DNA of 13,276 nt. Origin: Lachnospiraceae bacterium (GTDB lineage: Bacteria; Bacillota_A; Clostridia; Lachnospirales; Lachnospiraceae). Below, piece after piece: positions 1 through 6,431 of the stretch. A model generated the notes under the pieces. The model was not told the origin of the DNA. It searched no databases and was given only the letters and a program-made list of their open reading frames with translations. Made by a program: the position numbers and the translations under genes. Where the stretch lies: NCBI GenBank assembly GCA_017634255.1, contig JAGBNT010000063.1, positions 1-13,276 on the forward strand. The letters are read 5' to 3'. Position 1 is the first letter of the stretch; every line of letters begins with the position of its first letter.

Positions 1-657
1 CTTATCGGCATCCTTAAAGCTGTCGATATTCGACCTTATCCATTTTTCGCCTCTGTCCCACCACTTGAGCTCAAGAAGCGCCTCCGCCTGCGAGGGTTCA
101 AATCTGTACCTCCTGGTTTTGGCGGGCACGCCGGTATTTATCGAATAGGGCGGCAGGTCCTTTGTTACCAAAGCTCCGGTACCCACAACAGCTCCGTCGC
201 CTATCCTTACCCCGTCCATGATAAGGACATTGTTTCCTATCCAGACATCATTGCCTATCTCGATATGTCCCAGGGTATCCATAAAGGTCTTATTCTCCGC
301 ATAGGAAAAGCCGAATATTTTGTTGGGATTGGTAAAGGCAGGATGCATCGCCGCCTGTTTGGACAGCGGATGCCTGCCTATGACTGTCGATACGTTTGCA
401 CCTATCGAGGTGTATTTTCCTATGGTCGTATCGGAAAAATCCCCGTTGTTGTTGATATATGAGCCGAAGCCCAGACGCACATTCCTTATGACGGTGCCTC
501 GTCCGAGATAATTCCTTCCCTCCAGCACAGAATTTTTCGCATAGGAGCCGGGTTTTAATATACTCTTTGTCCTTAACTCGATCGCGATCCTTTTGAAGTA
601 AAATACAGTATGCCTGTAGATACTGCCTGCGATCTCTTCTAATTTGCGTTTTATCAT
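1..657 (-). CDS. Hexapeptide-repeat (left-handed beta-helix) acyltransferase, 3' end outside window
   Basis: Frame opens with ATG at 657 and stays open for 219 codons to base 1, so the C-terminus lies off the window. Isoleucine/valine-and-glycine hexapeptide turns (for example around residues 44-66, 78-90 and 132-164) predict a left-handed beta-helix. The IGNDVWIGNNV stretch (134-144), the loop with GRHP (His96) and the Pro-Ala of TGVPAK (175-180) are typical of the CatB/WbbJ xenobiotic and sugar O-acetyltransferases; His96 is the likely catalytic base. The role is probably acetyl-CoA dependent O- or N-acetylation of a sugar, inferred from the glycosyltransferases upstream. A GGGGG sequence sits 5 bases before ATG, and the start overlaps the preceding gene's stop by four bases (ATGA), indicating translational coupling. 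Exact substrate cannot be read from sequence. Confidence 0.85.
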   Translation of the reverse strand, partial: MIKRKLEEIAGSIYRHTVFYFKRIAIELRTKSILKPGSYAKNSVLEGRNYLGRGTVIRNVRLGFGSYINNNGDFSDTTIGKYTSIGANVSTVIGRHPLSKQAAMHPAFTNPNKIFGFSYAENKTFMDTLGHIEIGNDVWIGNNVLIMDGVRIGDGAVVGTGALVTKDLPPYSINTGVPAKTRRYRFEPSQAEALLELKWWDRGEKWIRSNIDSFKDADK

Positions 658-1490
658 AGCTGCCCCCGTTTATATTCAGCCCTTCTCTGATGTCTTGTCC
701 ACCTCTGCACCTTGCGGATGCAGTATTTGACCCATTGGGGAAAGTGATCCATTCCAAACTGCTTTAAATTTATGAACCACAGCTTACGCTTGAGGTCTTT
801 CCCTGTCGGCTGAGGTATGCCCCTGTCCTCTCTTAACCGCAGGCTTTCCAGATAGGTATCCTTAAGCTTAACAGAGGAAACTCCGCTCTTGCTGACTACG
901 GCCACTATCTCCCCCGAATCCTTAAAGGAACAGCCCTTTTCGTGGGCTTCCAGCAGGAAATTATAGTCAGCGGCAATGGGATACTTTAAATCAAAGGGAA
1001 ATTCCTCCAAAAGCTCCCTTCTCGCAAAAACGCTCTGATGCGAAAAAGGCATTCTCTCCTCTATCAGCTCAGGGCATTTTCTGAAATAATAAAACTCGCC
1101 AAATTCTTCCTCTATCGTATCTCCGTAGATAAGCTCCGTTCCGCTTAGATTTTTTCCCTCAAAGATATTTTTCAGGGTATCCCTTCCGTAAAAGCAGTCT
1201 CCAGCATTCATGAAATTTATCCAGTGTCCCTGCGACAGCCCCACGCCGGTATTCATTGCGTCATAGATACCCTTATCGGCTTCGGAAATTATCCTATAGC
1301 TTATACCTCTTTTTTTAAACTCCTCCGAATATTCTTCCGCGATCTGGACGGTATCGTCAGTCGAGGCGCCGTCCTTTATTATATATTCGAAATCCCCATA
1401 GGTCTGTGCGAGCACGGATTCTATGGTTGGCCGTATCGCAGCTCCCTCATTTCTGCTGATGCTTATTATCGAAACCTCAGGACTGCCCAT
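654..1490 (-). CDS. GT2 glycosyltransferase, WcaE-like
   Basis: A 278-residue single-domain GT-A enzyme. Residues 5-13 (EVSIISISR) begin the nucleotide-binding fold, DGAST lies at 40-44, EADKGIYDAMN at 70-80, and NAGD (95-98) replaces the usual DXD metal motif, as is common in the WcaE-like branch. FSHQSVFARRE (149-159) and AADYNFLL (173-180) fit the acceptor half of that branch. No membrane segment is visible, so it is likely cytoplasmic or peripheral and adds one sugar to a lipid-linked surface-glycan precursor; sugar and linkage are unknown. ATG at 1490 is preceded by AGGAGAGG at a good distance, and the start lies 14 bases inside the upstream GT4 gene. Confidence 0.88.
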   Translation of the reverse strand: MGSPEVSIISISRNEGAAIRPTIESVLAQTYGDFEYIIKDGASTDDTVQIAEEYSEEFKKRGISYRIISEADKGIYDAMNTGVGLSQGHWINFMNAGDCFYGRDTLKNIFEGKNLSGTELIYGDTIEEEFGEFYYFRKCPELIEERMPFSHQSVFARRELLEEFPFDLKYPIAADYNFLLEAHEKGCSFKDSGEIVAVVSKSGVSSVKLKDTYLESLRLREDRGIPQPTGKDLKRKLWFINLKQFGMDHFPQWVKYCIRKVQRWTRHQRRAEYKRGQL

Positions 1491-2598
1491 TGCCTCTCCT
1501 TATTTTGATCTCCTCATAGAGCTTGGACACTATGGGCTCCCAGCGGAAATTGTAGTAGGTATAGTCCGCTATCTCCGCCGCCCGGATATTCCAGTCCGCC
1601 TTTGAATTAATAAGCCGGAAAAGCGCTCCAGAGAGAGCCGGAACATCATCGACAGGTACAACAAAACCGAATTTCCCGTCATTATTTATATCTGAACCGG
1701 CCGGAACTCCCTTCGTAGTAACTATGAAATTGCCATTCGCGGCAGCCTCCAGCAGGACGATTCCGAAGCTTTCGCTTCTCGAGGGCAGGGCAAATATCTT
1801 GGATCTCCTGTATATTTCAGTCAGCTCGTCCTTGTCGGTGATCTCTCCGGTAAATTCTATCCTGTCCTTGAGCTCCGGATGCTTTTTCATAAACTCATCT
1901 ATAAAGGGCTTGAATTCCTCGGCAACGCTACCCACCAGCATGAGCTTGTAATCATTTCCCTCCGCTATCCCTGCAAAAGCCTTGAGCAGATTGTCCGTGG
2001 CCTTGGGCCAGGTCCCGAGATTGCCGACGGTCAGGATTATATTCTGCTTGTTAAAATTGCGATTTGGCGTCTTTCCCTCGGCATAAAACCCGTTCGGAAT
2101 ATAAACGATCTTATCCTTATACTTTTTCTTGAGCTTGTCGCAGAGCAGCGTAGTCTCCACGGATACGAGATCCGCAAGCCTCATGGTCATACGTTTTACC
2201 ATTCCCACAGGCCCGAGCTTATATAGCCGCTTGAGACCGTTTTTATCCATATCCAGCTTTAAATATCCCAGGCCGTCCGGCTGCTTTCTGAGCTTATAGA
2301 TAAACAGGCACACAAAGGACATGAGGTTTAAATGGTAAACATTCAACACATCTATTTGAGGTGCATTGTTCCAGACATACATGGCTGCGGGAATGATATT
2401 GTACTTCCACCTCTTCTTTATGAATCTCAGCTTCAGCCCCTTTACCTCTTTGTCCAGATAGGGATATTCGTCCTCGTTCTTAAAGGAGACTATGGTACTA
2501 TTCACACCGTGGCCGGTATGCAGCAGATAGGGAATCATCCCCACGTCTTTCAACAGGTGTACATTTTTTAATCTGGTAAACAGCGTAACAAAAACCAT
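1477..2598 (-). CDS. GT4 glycosyltransferase (group 1)
   Basis: A 373-residue GT-B fold glycosyltransferase. The C-terminal donor domain shows IILTVGNL (187-194), IPNGF (167-171) and the EX7E motif ESFGIVLLE (Glu276, Glu284), followed by GVPAGSDI and GKFGFVVPVDD, all usual for family GT4. The N-terminus is short, starting directly on a beta strand (VFVTLFTRLKNVHL), and has a histidine- and glycine-bearing acceptor loop (HTGHG, 27-31). No signal peptide. It probably transfers a sugar from a nucleotide donor to a growing surface glycan. ATG at 2598 is preceded by AGGGG, spaced slightly long at 12 bases. It is the first minus-strand gene after an embedded plus-strand gene, 34 bases away, so it needs either its own promoter or readthrough across that gene. 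Confidence 0.9.
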   Translation of the reverse strand: MVFVTLFTRLKNVHLLKDVGMIPYLLHTGHGVNSTIVSFKNEDEYPYLDKEVKGLKLRFIKKRWKYNIIPAAMYVWNNAPQIDVLNVYHLNLMSFVCLFIYKLRKQPDGLGYLKLDMDKNGLKRLYKLGPVGMVKRMTMRLADLVSVETTLLCDKLKKKYKDKIVYIPNGFYAEGKTPNRNFNKQNIILTVGNLGTWPKATDNLLKAFAGIAEGNDYKLMLVGSVAEEFKPFIDEFMKKHPELKDRIEFTGEITDKDELTEIYRRSKIFALPSRSESFGIVLLEAAANGNFIVTTKGVPAGSDINNDGKFGFVVPVDDVPALSGALFRLINSKADWNIRAAEIADYTYYNFRWEPIVSKLYEEIKIRRGNGQS

Positions 2599-2626
2599 TG
2601 CTTAGCTTTTCCCCTAATATTATAAT
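2598..2626 (+). promoter_or_regulatory. Sigma-A type promoter for the plus-strand GT2 gene, predicted leaderless transcript
   Basis: TTGCTT at 2598-2603, a 17-base spacer, and a consensus TATAAT at 2621-2626. Only six bases lie between the -10 box and the ATG at 2633, so the expected transcription start falls on or within a base or two of that ATG. No purine-rich ribosome site precedes the ATG. The -35 box overlaps the start codon of the divergent minus-strand GT4 gene. The AT-rich core also contains TATAAT on the minus strand (2624-2619), but no good -35 partners it. Confidence 0.5.
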
Positions 2627-2632
2627 AGTTGT

Positions 2633-3490
2633 ATGAATATCTCGATAATAATCCTTAATTTCAATGACGGCGAACGCACCGCCGGCCTTGTTAAACAGAT
2701 AAAAGGCTATGTTCTCTTCGATCATATAATCGTCGTCGACAATCAGTCAACCGACAATTCCATGGAAGTCCTTCTTCCTTTGAAGGATGCTGTTACCGAT
2801 GTGATCTCCTCCGGCAGCAACGGCGGCTACGCCCGCGGAAACAACTTCGGTATCCTGCATGCGCTTAAAAGCTATGGCTCAGATTATATCTTCGTCGCCA
2901 ATCCAGACGTTTCCTTTACTGAGGACACTGCCATTCAGATGGTTCAGGCCCTTAAGAATGATTCCCGGTACGGCATGGTCGCCCCCAATGTAAAGCAGGG
3001 CTTCAACGCCTGGGAGCTTCCCGGCTTTGCCGGAGTGATTCAGAGCCTCTTCCTCGTTGCCTTCAGCCTCCACAAAAGAAAAGTGCGTGAAGGTATCCTG
3101 AATTCTCCCAGGGAAGTCGTTCCCGTCGGGGTTGTAGAGGGCTCTTTTTTTGCCATGTCCGCCCAGGCCTACAAGGCTGCCCGGGGCTTTGACGAAAGGA
3201 CCTTCTTGTATTCGGAAGAAATAATAATGGCCCGAAGGCTCCTTTCCGCCGGCTACAGAGAGGCTGTTTTGCGCGATCACTTCTATGACCACCTGCATTC
3301 CGCCAGCATCAAAAAGCTGTACCATTCGTCAAAGGCAAAAGCGTTTCACCATTTCAGGGATAGCTTCCGCATCTATAACCGCTACTACCTTCACACCAGC
3401 GCGCTGCAGAACAAGCTATTTGACCTGGCTTACGCTGCCGCCCTGATTGAACGCTACCTCTACGATGGTGTCTACAAGCTGCTCCCATGA
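2633..3490 (+). CDS. GT2 glycosyltransferase, rhamnosyltransferase-like (WbbL type), on the opposite strand
   Basis: A 285-residue GT-A protein. It opens MNISIIILNFND, has VVDNQSTDNS (34-43), SNGGYARGNNFG (62-73), the metal motif in VANPDVSF (88-95: NPD in place of DXD), and GFDERTFLYSEE (185-196), the acceptor-side signature of rhamnosyltransferase-like GT2 enzymes. No membrane segment. Predicted to transfer a deoxyhexose or similar sugar; the specificity is inferred from family only. It is the only plus-strand gene in the window. Its third codon positions are rich in C where the neighbours favour G and A, which strand skew alone could explain. The start has no ribosome site, but the N-terminus matches the family, so ATG at 2633 is kept. 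Its last 75 bases overlap the convergent GT4 gene. Confidence 0.9.
   Translation: MNISIIILNFNDGERTAGLVKQIKGYVLFDHIIVVDNQSTDNSMEVLLPLKDAVTDVISSGSNGGYARGNNFGILHALKSYGSDYIFVANPDVSFTEDTAIQMVQALKNDSRYGMVAPNVKQGFNAWELPGFAGVIQSLFLVAFSLHKRKVREGILNSPREVVPVGVVEGSFFAMSAQAYKAARGFDERTFLYSEEIIMARRLLSAGYREAVLRDHFYDHLHSASIKKLYHSSKAKAFHHFRDSFRIYNRYYLHTSALQNKLFDLAYAAALIERYLYDGVYKLLP
3416..3490. other. 75-base convergent coding overlap
   Basis: The plus-strand GT2 gene stops at 3490 (TGA) and the minus-strand GT4 gene stops at 3416 (TAG), so 75 bases encode the ends of both proteins. The GT4 end here covers residues from about SWEQLVDTIVEV to the stop; the GT2 end covers the last 25 residues. No hairpin plus T-run is visible on either strand, so the transcripts may run into each other. 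Confidence 0.9.
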
Positions 3491-4540
3491 AAATCTTCGT
3501 GAATCCTTTTCGATATTGGCGGCAAAATCCACCTTCGGCTTAAGCTCGTAAAATCTTTTTATGGCTTTGGCAAGGGCTTTACTGTCCGCACTTTTGCAGA
3601 TCACCCCTGTCTCTCCGTCCGTAACGACCTCCGGCAGCCCTCCCACATCGGTGGCTATGACCGGTTTTTTAAAGCCATAGGCGATCTGGGCTATCCCGCT
3701 CTGTGTCGCATCTATATACGGCAGCACCACCGCGTCGCAGGCTTTAAAATATAACTCCACCTGCTTATCTGGTACGTATTCATCATGTATCTCTAGCCTG
3801 TCCCCTATTCCCAGCTCCCTGATCTGCTGCTCGTAGGTCTCTTTGTCGCTGCCGAAATCTCCCACGATCATGAGCCGGATGTCCTCGTCTGTATCCGTCA
3901 TCGCCTCCAGCAGATATTTAAGACCCTTATAAGGCCGGACAAAGCCGAAGAATAAAAGCGTCCTTCCCTCCGTCCTTTCAGCCCCGTCTCCCGAAAAATC
4001 AAAGGCCTCATAGGTCGGGTGCATATTCACCCCGTATCTGGGATGCTTTATTATGCTCTTAAGCTCTGAAACCTCCTTCTTCGAGTGAAGGATAAAGCAA
4101 TCTCCTCTTTTCAGGGTAAGCGCCGTCAAAAATCTGTCCATAACAAAGCGCTCATGTGGGAAAACATTGTGGCAGATGAACATCAGCCTCGCCTTTAAGC
4201 CCGCCGACAAAATACTGTAGCAGGGGGCAAAATAGGGATGCCACCACTGCAGGATGACCAGATCCGGCCTTAGGCTGTTTACCCTTTTTGCCGTCTTAAT
4301 TATGCTAAACGGCGATGCCGTGTTTAAAATAAATTCCGCATCGACCTTAAAGCTGTCATTGTCGTAGTCGCGCTGTTCCTTCTTGAACAGGAGCTTAGGA
4401 TACTGCATGCTGTAGGATATGGCGTGGACCTTAAACCTCTTCCCAAGGGCTCTGACCAGCAAGCCCGTATAATGGGATATGCCACCCTTATAGGGATATA
4501 CCGGCCCGACGACTACTATTGTCTTCTCATTTTGGCTCAT
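3416..4540 (-). CDS. GT4-like glycosyltransferase without a classical EX7E motif
   Basis: A 374-residue GT-B protein. The N-terminal VVGPVYPYKGGISHYTG (10-26) carries the glycine-rich acceptor loop, FICHN is at 121-125, FFGFVRPYKG (197-206) opens the donor domain, and ATQSGIAQIAYG to DVGGLPE (278-304) binds the nucleotide sugar. In that last stretch the first EX7E glutamate is replaced and Gln occurs where many GT4 enzymes have Glu, a pattern I associate with one GT4 subgroup rather than with an inactive enzyme. Probably cytoplasmic, acting on a lipid-linked glycan. ATG at 4540 follows GGGGAA by a fairly long spacer and lies 14 bases inside the upstream gene. The final 25 codons lie antisense to the end of the plus-strand GT2 gene. 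Confidence 0.88.
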   Translation of the reverse strand: MSQNEKTIVVVGPVYPYKGGISHYTGLLVRALGKRFKVHAISYSMQYPKLLFKKEQRDYDNDSFKVDAEFILNTASPFSIIKTAKRVNSLRPDLVILQWWHPYFAPCYSILSAGLKARLMFICHNVFPHERFVMDRFLTALTLKRGDCFILHSKKEVSELKSIIKHPRYGVNMHPTYEAFDFSGDGAERTEGRTLLFFGFVRPYKGLKYLLEAMTDTDEDIRLMIVGDFGSDKETYEQQIRELGIGDRLEIHDEYVPDKQVELYFKACDAVVLPYIDATQSGIAQIAYGFKKPVIATDVGGLPEVVTDGETGVICKSADSKALAKAIKRFYELKPKVDFAANIEKDSRRFSWEQLVDTIVEVAFNQGGSVSQVK

Positions 4541-5486
4541 CGGTCTTTTCCCCGAACTCCATCCGCCTTAGGCGGAATTGGATATCCTCCAGAAGCTTCC
4601 TGTTGGCAGCCATGATATCGGCCTGGAGCCCCATTATGAAGGTCATGAACCCAATCATCATAAGGGTACTGGCAAATACCAGCGACTGGATGTGACCCAT
4701 GCCCGCCCCGTTAAAGAAGAATATAAGAAATCTCACCATAAGCGCTACCCCGATAAGGAAGGGTACCGCTCCCACGACTGTAAAAAATACCAGCGGTTTA
4801 TACATCATAAAGGCCCTGATTATCGTGAGCACGGATTTTTTAATATAACCACCCATGCTGTGAAACAGCCTCGATTTTCTAAGCTCCGGATTGGTGGAGA
4901 TCGGCACACTGGTTATAGCCATCTGGTTTCTGCCCGCCTGTACTATAGTTTCCAGCGTATAGGTGTAGTTATTTATAACATTGAGCCTCATTGCCGCCTC
5001 ACGGGTAAAGGCCCTGAAACCGCTGGGCGCATCGGGTATATCCGTCGCCGAGGCCTTTCTCACTACGAAGCTCCCCAGATGCTGCAGCTTCTTTTTAAGC
5101 GGCGAAAAATCGTCAGTGTCATCTATCGGTCTTTCACCTATGACTATTTCCGCCTTACCCTTGAGAATCGGCTGAATGAGCTTTTCTATATCCGCTCCCC
5201 TGTACTGGTTGTCGGCATCGGTATTTACGATGATATCCGCGCCGTTTCTTATGCAGGCATCCAGTCCCGCTATGAACCCCCGGGCAAGTCCCTTGTTGTT
5301 TACAAAATTGACGACGTAATTGACGCCCCAGTTTTTTGCGACCTCGACGGTGTTATCCGTACTGCCGTCATTGATGATCAGATATTCTATCTCATCTATC
5401 CCGTCAATATGCTTCGGGAGGTCATTTAAAGCGACCTCCAGAGTATTAGCCTCATTTAAGCAGGGTATCTGAATGATGAGCTTCAT
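4527..5486 (-). CDS. Polyprenyl-phosphate-type GT2 glycosyltransferase with two membrane helices (DPM1-like)
   Basis: 319 residues from ATG at 5486. The GT2 domain shows IIQIPCLNE (4-12), LIINDGSTDNT (37-47), NNKGLARGFIAGLDA (63-77) and the catalytic metal motif NTDADNQY (88-95), then SGFRAFTREAA (155-165). Two hydrophobic helices follow (about 231-257 and 264-288), and then a charged tail. The family moves a sugar from a nucleotide donor to undecaprenyl or dolichyl phosphate at the inner membrane face; here this would supply a lipid-linked sugar to a surface glycan. An upstream GTG at 5492 is in frame, but AGGAG lies only two bases from it and eight from the ATG, so the ATG is chosen. It overlaps the previous stop by one base (TGATG). 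Confidence 0.9.
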   Translation of the reverse strand: MKLIIQIPCLNEANTLEVALNDLPKHIDGIDEIEYLIINDGSTDNTVEVAKNWGVNYVVNFVNNKGLARGFIAGLDACIRNGADIIVNTDADNQYRGADIEKLIQPILKGKAEIVIGERPIDDTDDFSPLKKKLQHLGSFVVRKASATDIPDAPSGFRAFTREAAMRLNVINNYTYTLETIVQAGRNQMAITSVPISTNPELRKSRLFHSMGGYIKKSVLTIIRAFMMYKPLVFFTVVGAVPFLIGVALMVRFLIFFFNGAGMGHIQSLVFASTLMMIGFMTFIMGLQADIMAANRKLLEDIQFRLRRMEFGEKTDEPK

Positions 5487-6421
5487 CAGCACTTCTCCTT
5501 TGCGATGTAAATAGGCCGTTTCTTGGTTTCGAGATATGTCTTAGAGAGATACTGACCGACTATACCTATGCAGAAAAGCTGTATGCCACTGACCATCAAA
5601 ATGATGCAGACCATCGATGACCAGCCGTAGGTGGGATCCCCTATGGTAAGCTTTTTGATGATTATTACCAGGATAAACAGAAAAGCCATAAAGGCCATGA
5701 AGATTCCAAAATAGGTGGCAATGGAAAGGGGCGCTGAGGAAAAGGCAATTATTCCCTCCAGAGCGTATTTGCAGAGCTTCCAGAAAGACCACTTTGTCTC
5801 TCCGGCAACTCTTTCCACGTTTTCAAACTCCAGCCACCTGGTTTTAAAGCCTACCCAGCCGTAAATACCCTTTGTAAAACGGTTGTACTCCCCCATGGAC
5901 AGGATGGCATCAGCCATCTGTCTGGTCATTATCCTGTAATCTCTGGCTCCGTCCACTATCTCCGCGTCGGATATCCTGTTTATAAGCTTGTAAAACATTC
6001 TGGCAAAAAAGGAACGGATAGGAGGTTCTCCCTTTCTGGTGACCCTCCTTGTGGCGGCTGAATCATAGCCATCCTCATAGACAGCCTTGAACATTTCGGG
6101 AAGCAGGGCGGGCGGATCCTGAAGATCCACATCCATTATCACTACGTAGTCGCCCCTGGAATTGTCCAGACCGGCATAAATTCCGGCTTCCTTTCCGAAA
6201 TTCCTCGAAAACGATACAAATCTTATGCGTTGATCCTTCTCTCTTAAAGCCTTGATCGTCTCCAGCGTCTTATCCTTCGACCCATCGTCCACAAAGACGA
6301 ATTCCGCTTCAAGATCCTTCCATTTCCCCACCATACTCTCCAGGACCTTGCTCATCTCGTCGTAAAAATACGGGATGGCCGCCTCCTCATTAAAGCAGGG
6401 AACTATAATACTTAAAAGCAT
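5486..6421 (-). CDS. GtrB/YkcC-type bactoprenol glycosyltransferase (GT2)
   Basis: 311 residues from ATG at 6421. It begins MLLSIIVPCFNEE, has FVDDGSKDKT (43-52), FSRNFGKEAGI (71-81), the metal motif DVDLQDPP (97-104), GARDYR (158-163) and ETKWSFWKL (208-216), all hallmarks of the GtrB/YkcC/ArnC group. Two C-terminal membrane helices (about 232-256 and 268-292) frame a short loop, and the tail KTYLETKKRPIY is typical. The group makes undecaprenyl-phosphate sugars used to glycosylate O-antigen, teichoic acids or other wall glycans. A longer reading frame to 6454 would overlap the U32 gene; the family N-terminus and a GGAGG four bases before 6421 favour the shorter form. It starts 10 bases after the U32 stop and opens the glycan block. 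Confidence 0.9.
   Translation of the reverse strand: MLLSIIVPCFNEEAAIPYFYDEMSKVLESMVGKWKDLEAEFVFVDDGSKDKTLETIKALREKDQRIRFVSFSRNFGKEAGIYAGLDNSRGDYVVIMDVDLQDPPALLPEMFKAVYEDGYDSAATRRVTRKGEPPIRSFFARMFYKLINRISDAEIVDGARDYRIMTRQMADAILSMGEYNRFTKGIYGWVGFKTRWLEFENVERVAGETKWSFWKLCKYALEGIIAFSSAPLSIATYFGIFMAFMAFLFILVIIIKKLTIGDPTYGWSSMVCIILMVSGIQLFCIGIVGQYLSKTYLETKKRPIYIAKEKC
5495..5499 (-). promoter_or_regulatory. Ribosome binding site that decides the start at 5486
   Basis: AGGAG (with AA before it) on the minus strand lies eight bases before ATG 5486 but only two before the in-frame GTG at 5492. This supports a protein beginning MKLIIQ. Confidence 0.7.
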
Positions 6422-6425
6422 TTTT

Positions 6426-6430
6426 CCTCC
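6426..6430 (-). promoter_or_regulatory. Ribosome binding site that decides the start at 6421
   Basis: GGAGG on the minus strand ends four bases before ATG 6421, in the 10-base gap after the U32 stop. It selects the MLLSIIVPC start over one 33 bases further upstream inside the U32 gene. Confidence 0.65.
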
Positions 6431-6431
6431 G

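Noticed and set aside
290..757. Minus-strand frame of 155 codons at the start of the window
   Set aside because: It overlaps the acyltransferase and WcaE-like genes in another frame, while both of those show clear family motifs.
2619..2624. Minus-strand TATAAT as promoter of the GT4 gene at 2598
   Set aside because: The predicted start would cut into the AGGGG ribosome site and the -35 position reads TATCGA, a poor match. It may still contribute weakly.
4578..5429. Long plus-strand open frame of 283 codons
   Set aside because: It lies antisense inside the DPM1-like GT2 gene, has an abnormal composition (many His, Arg and Tyr) and no family motif. It is a shadow frame.
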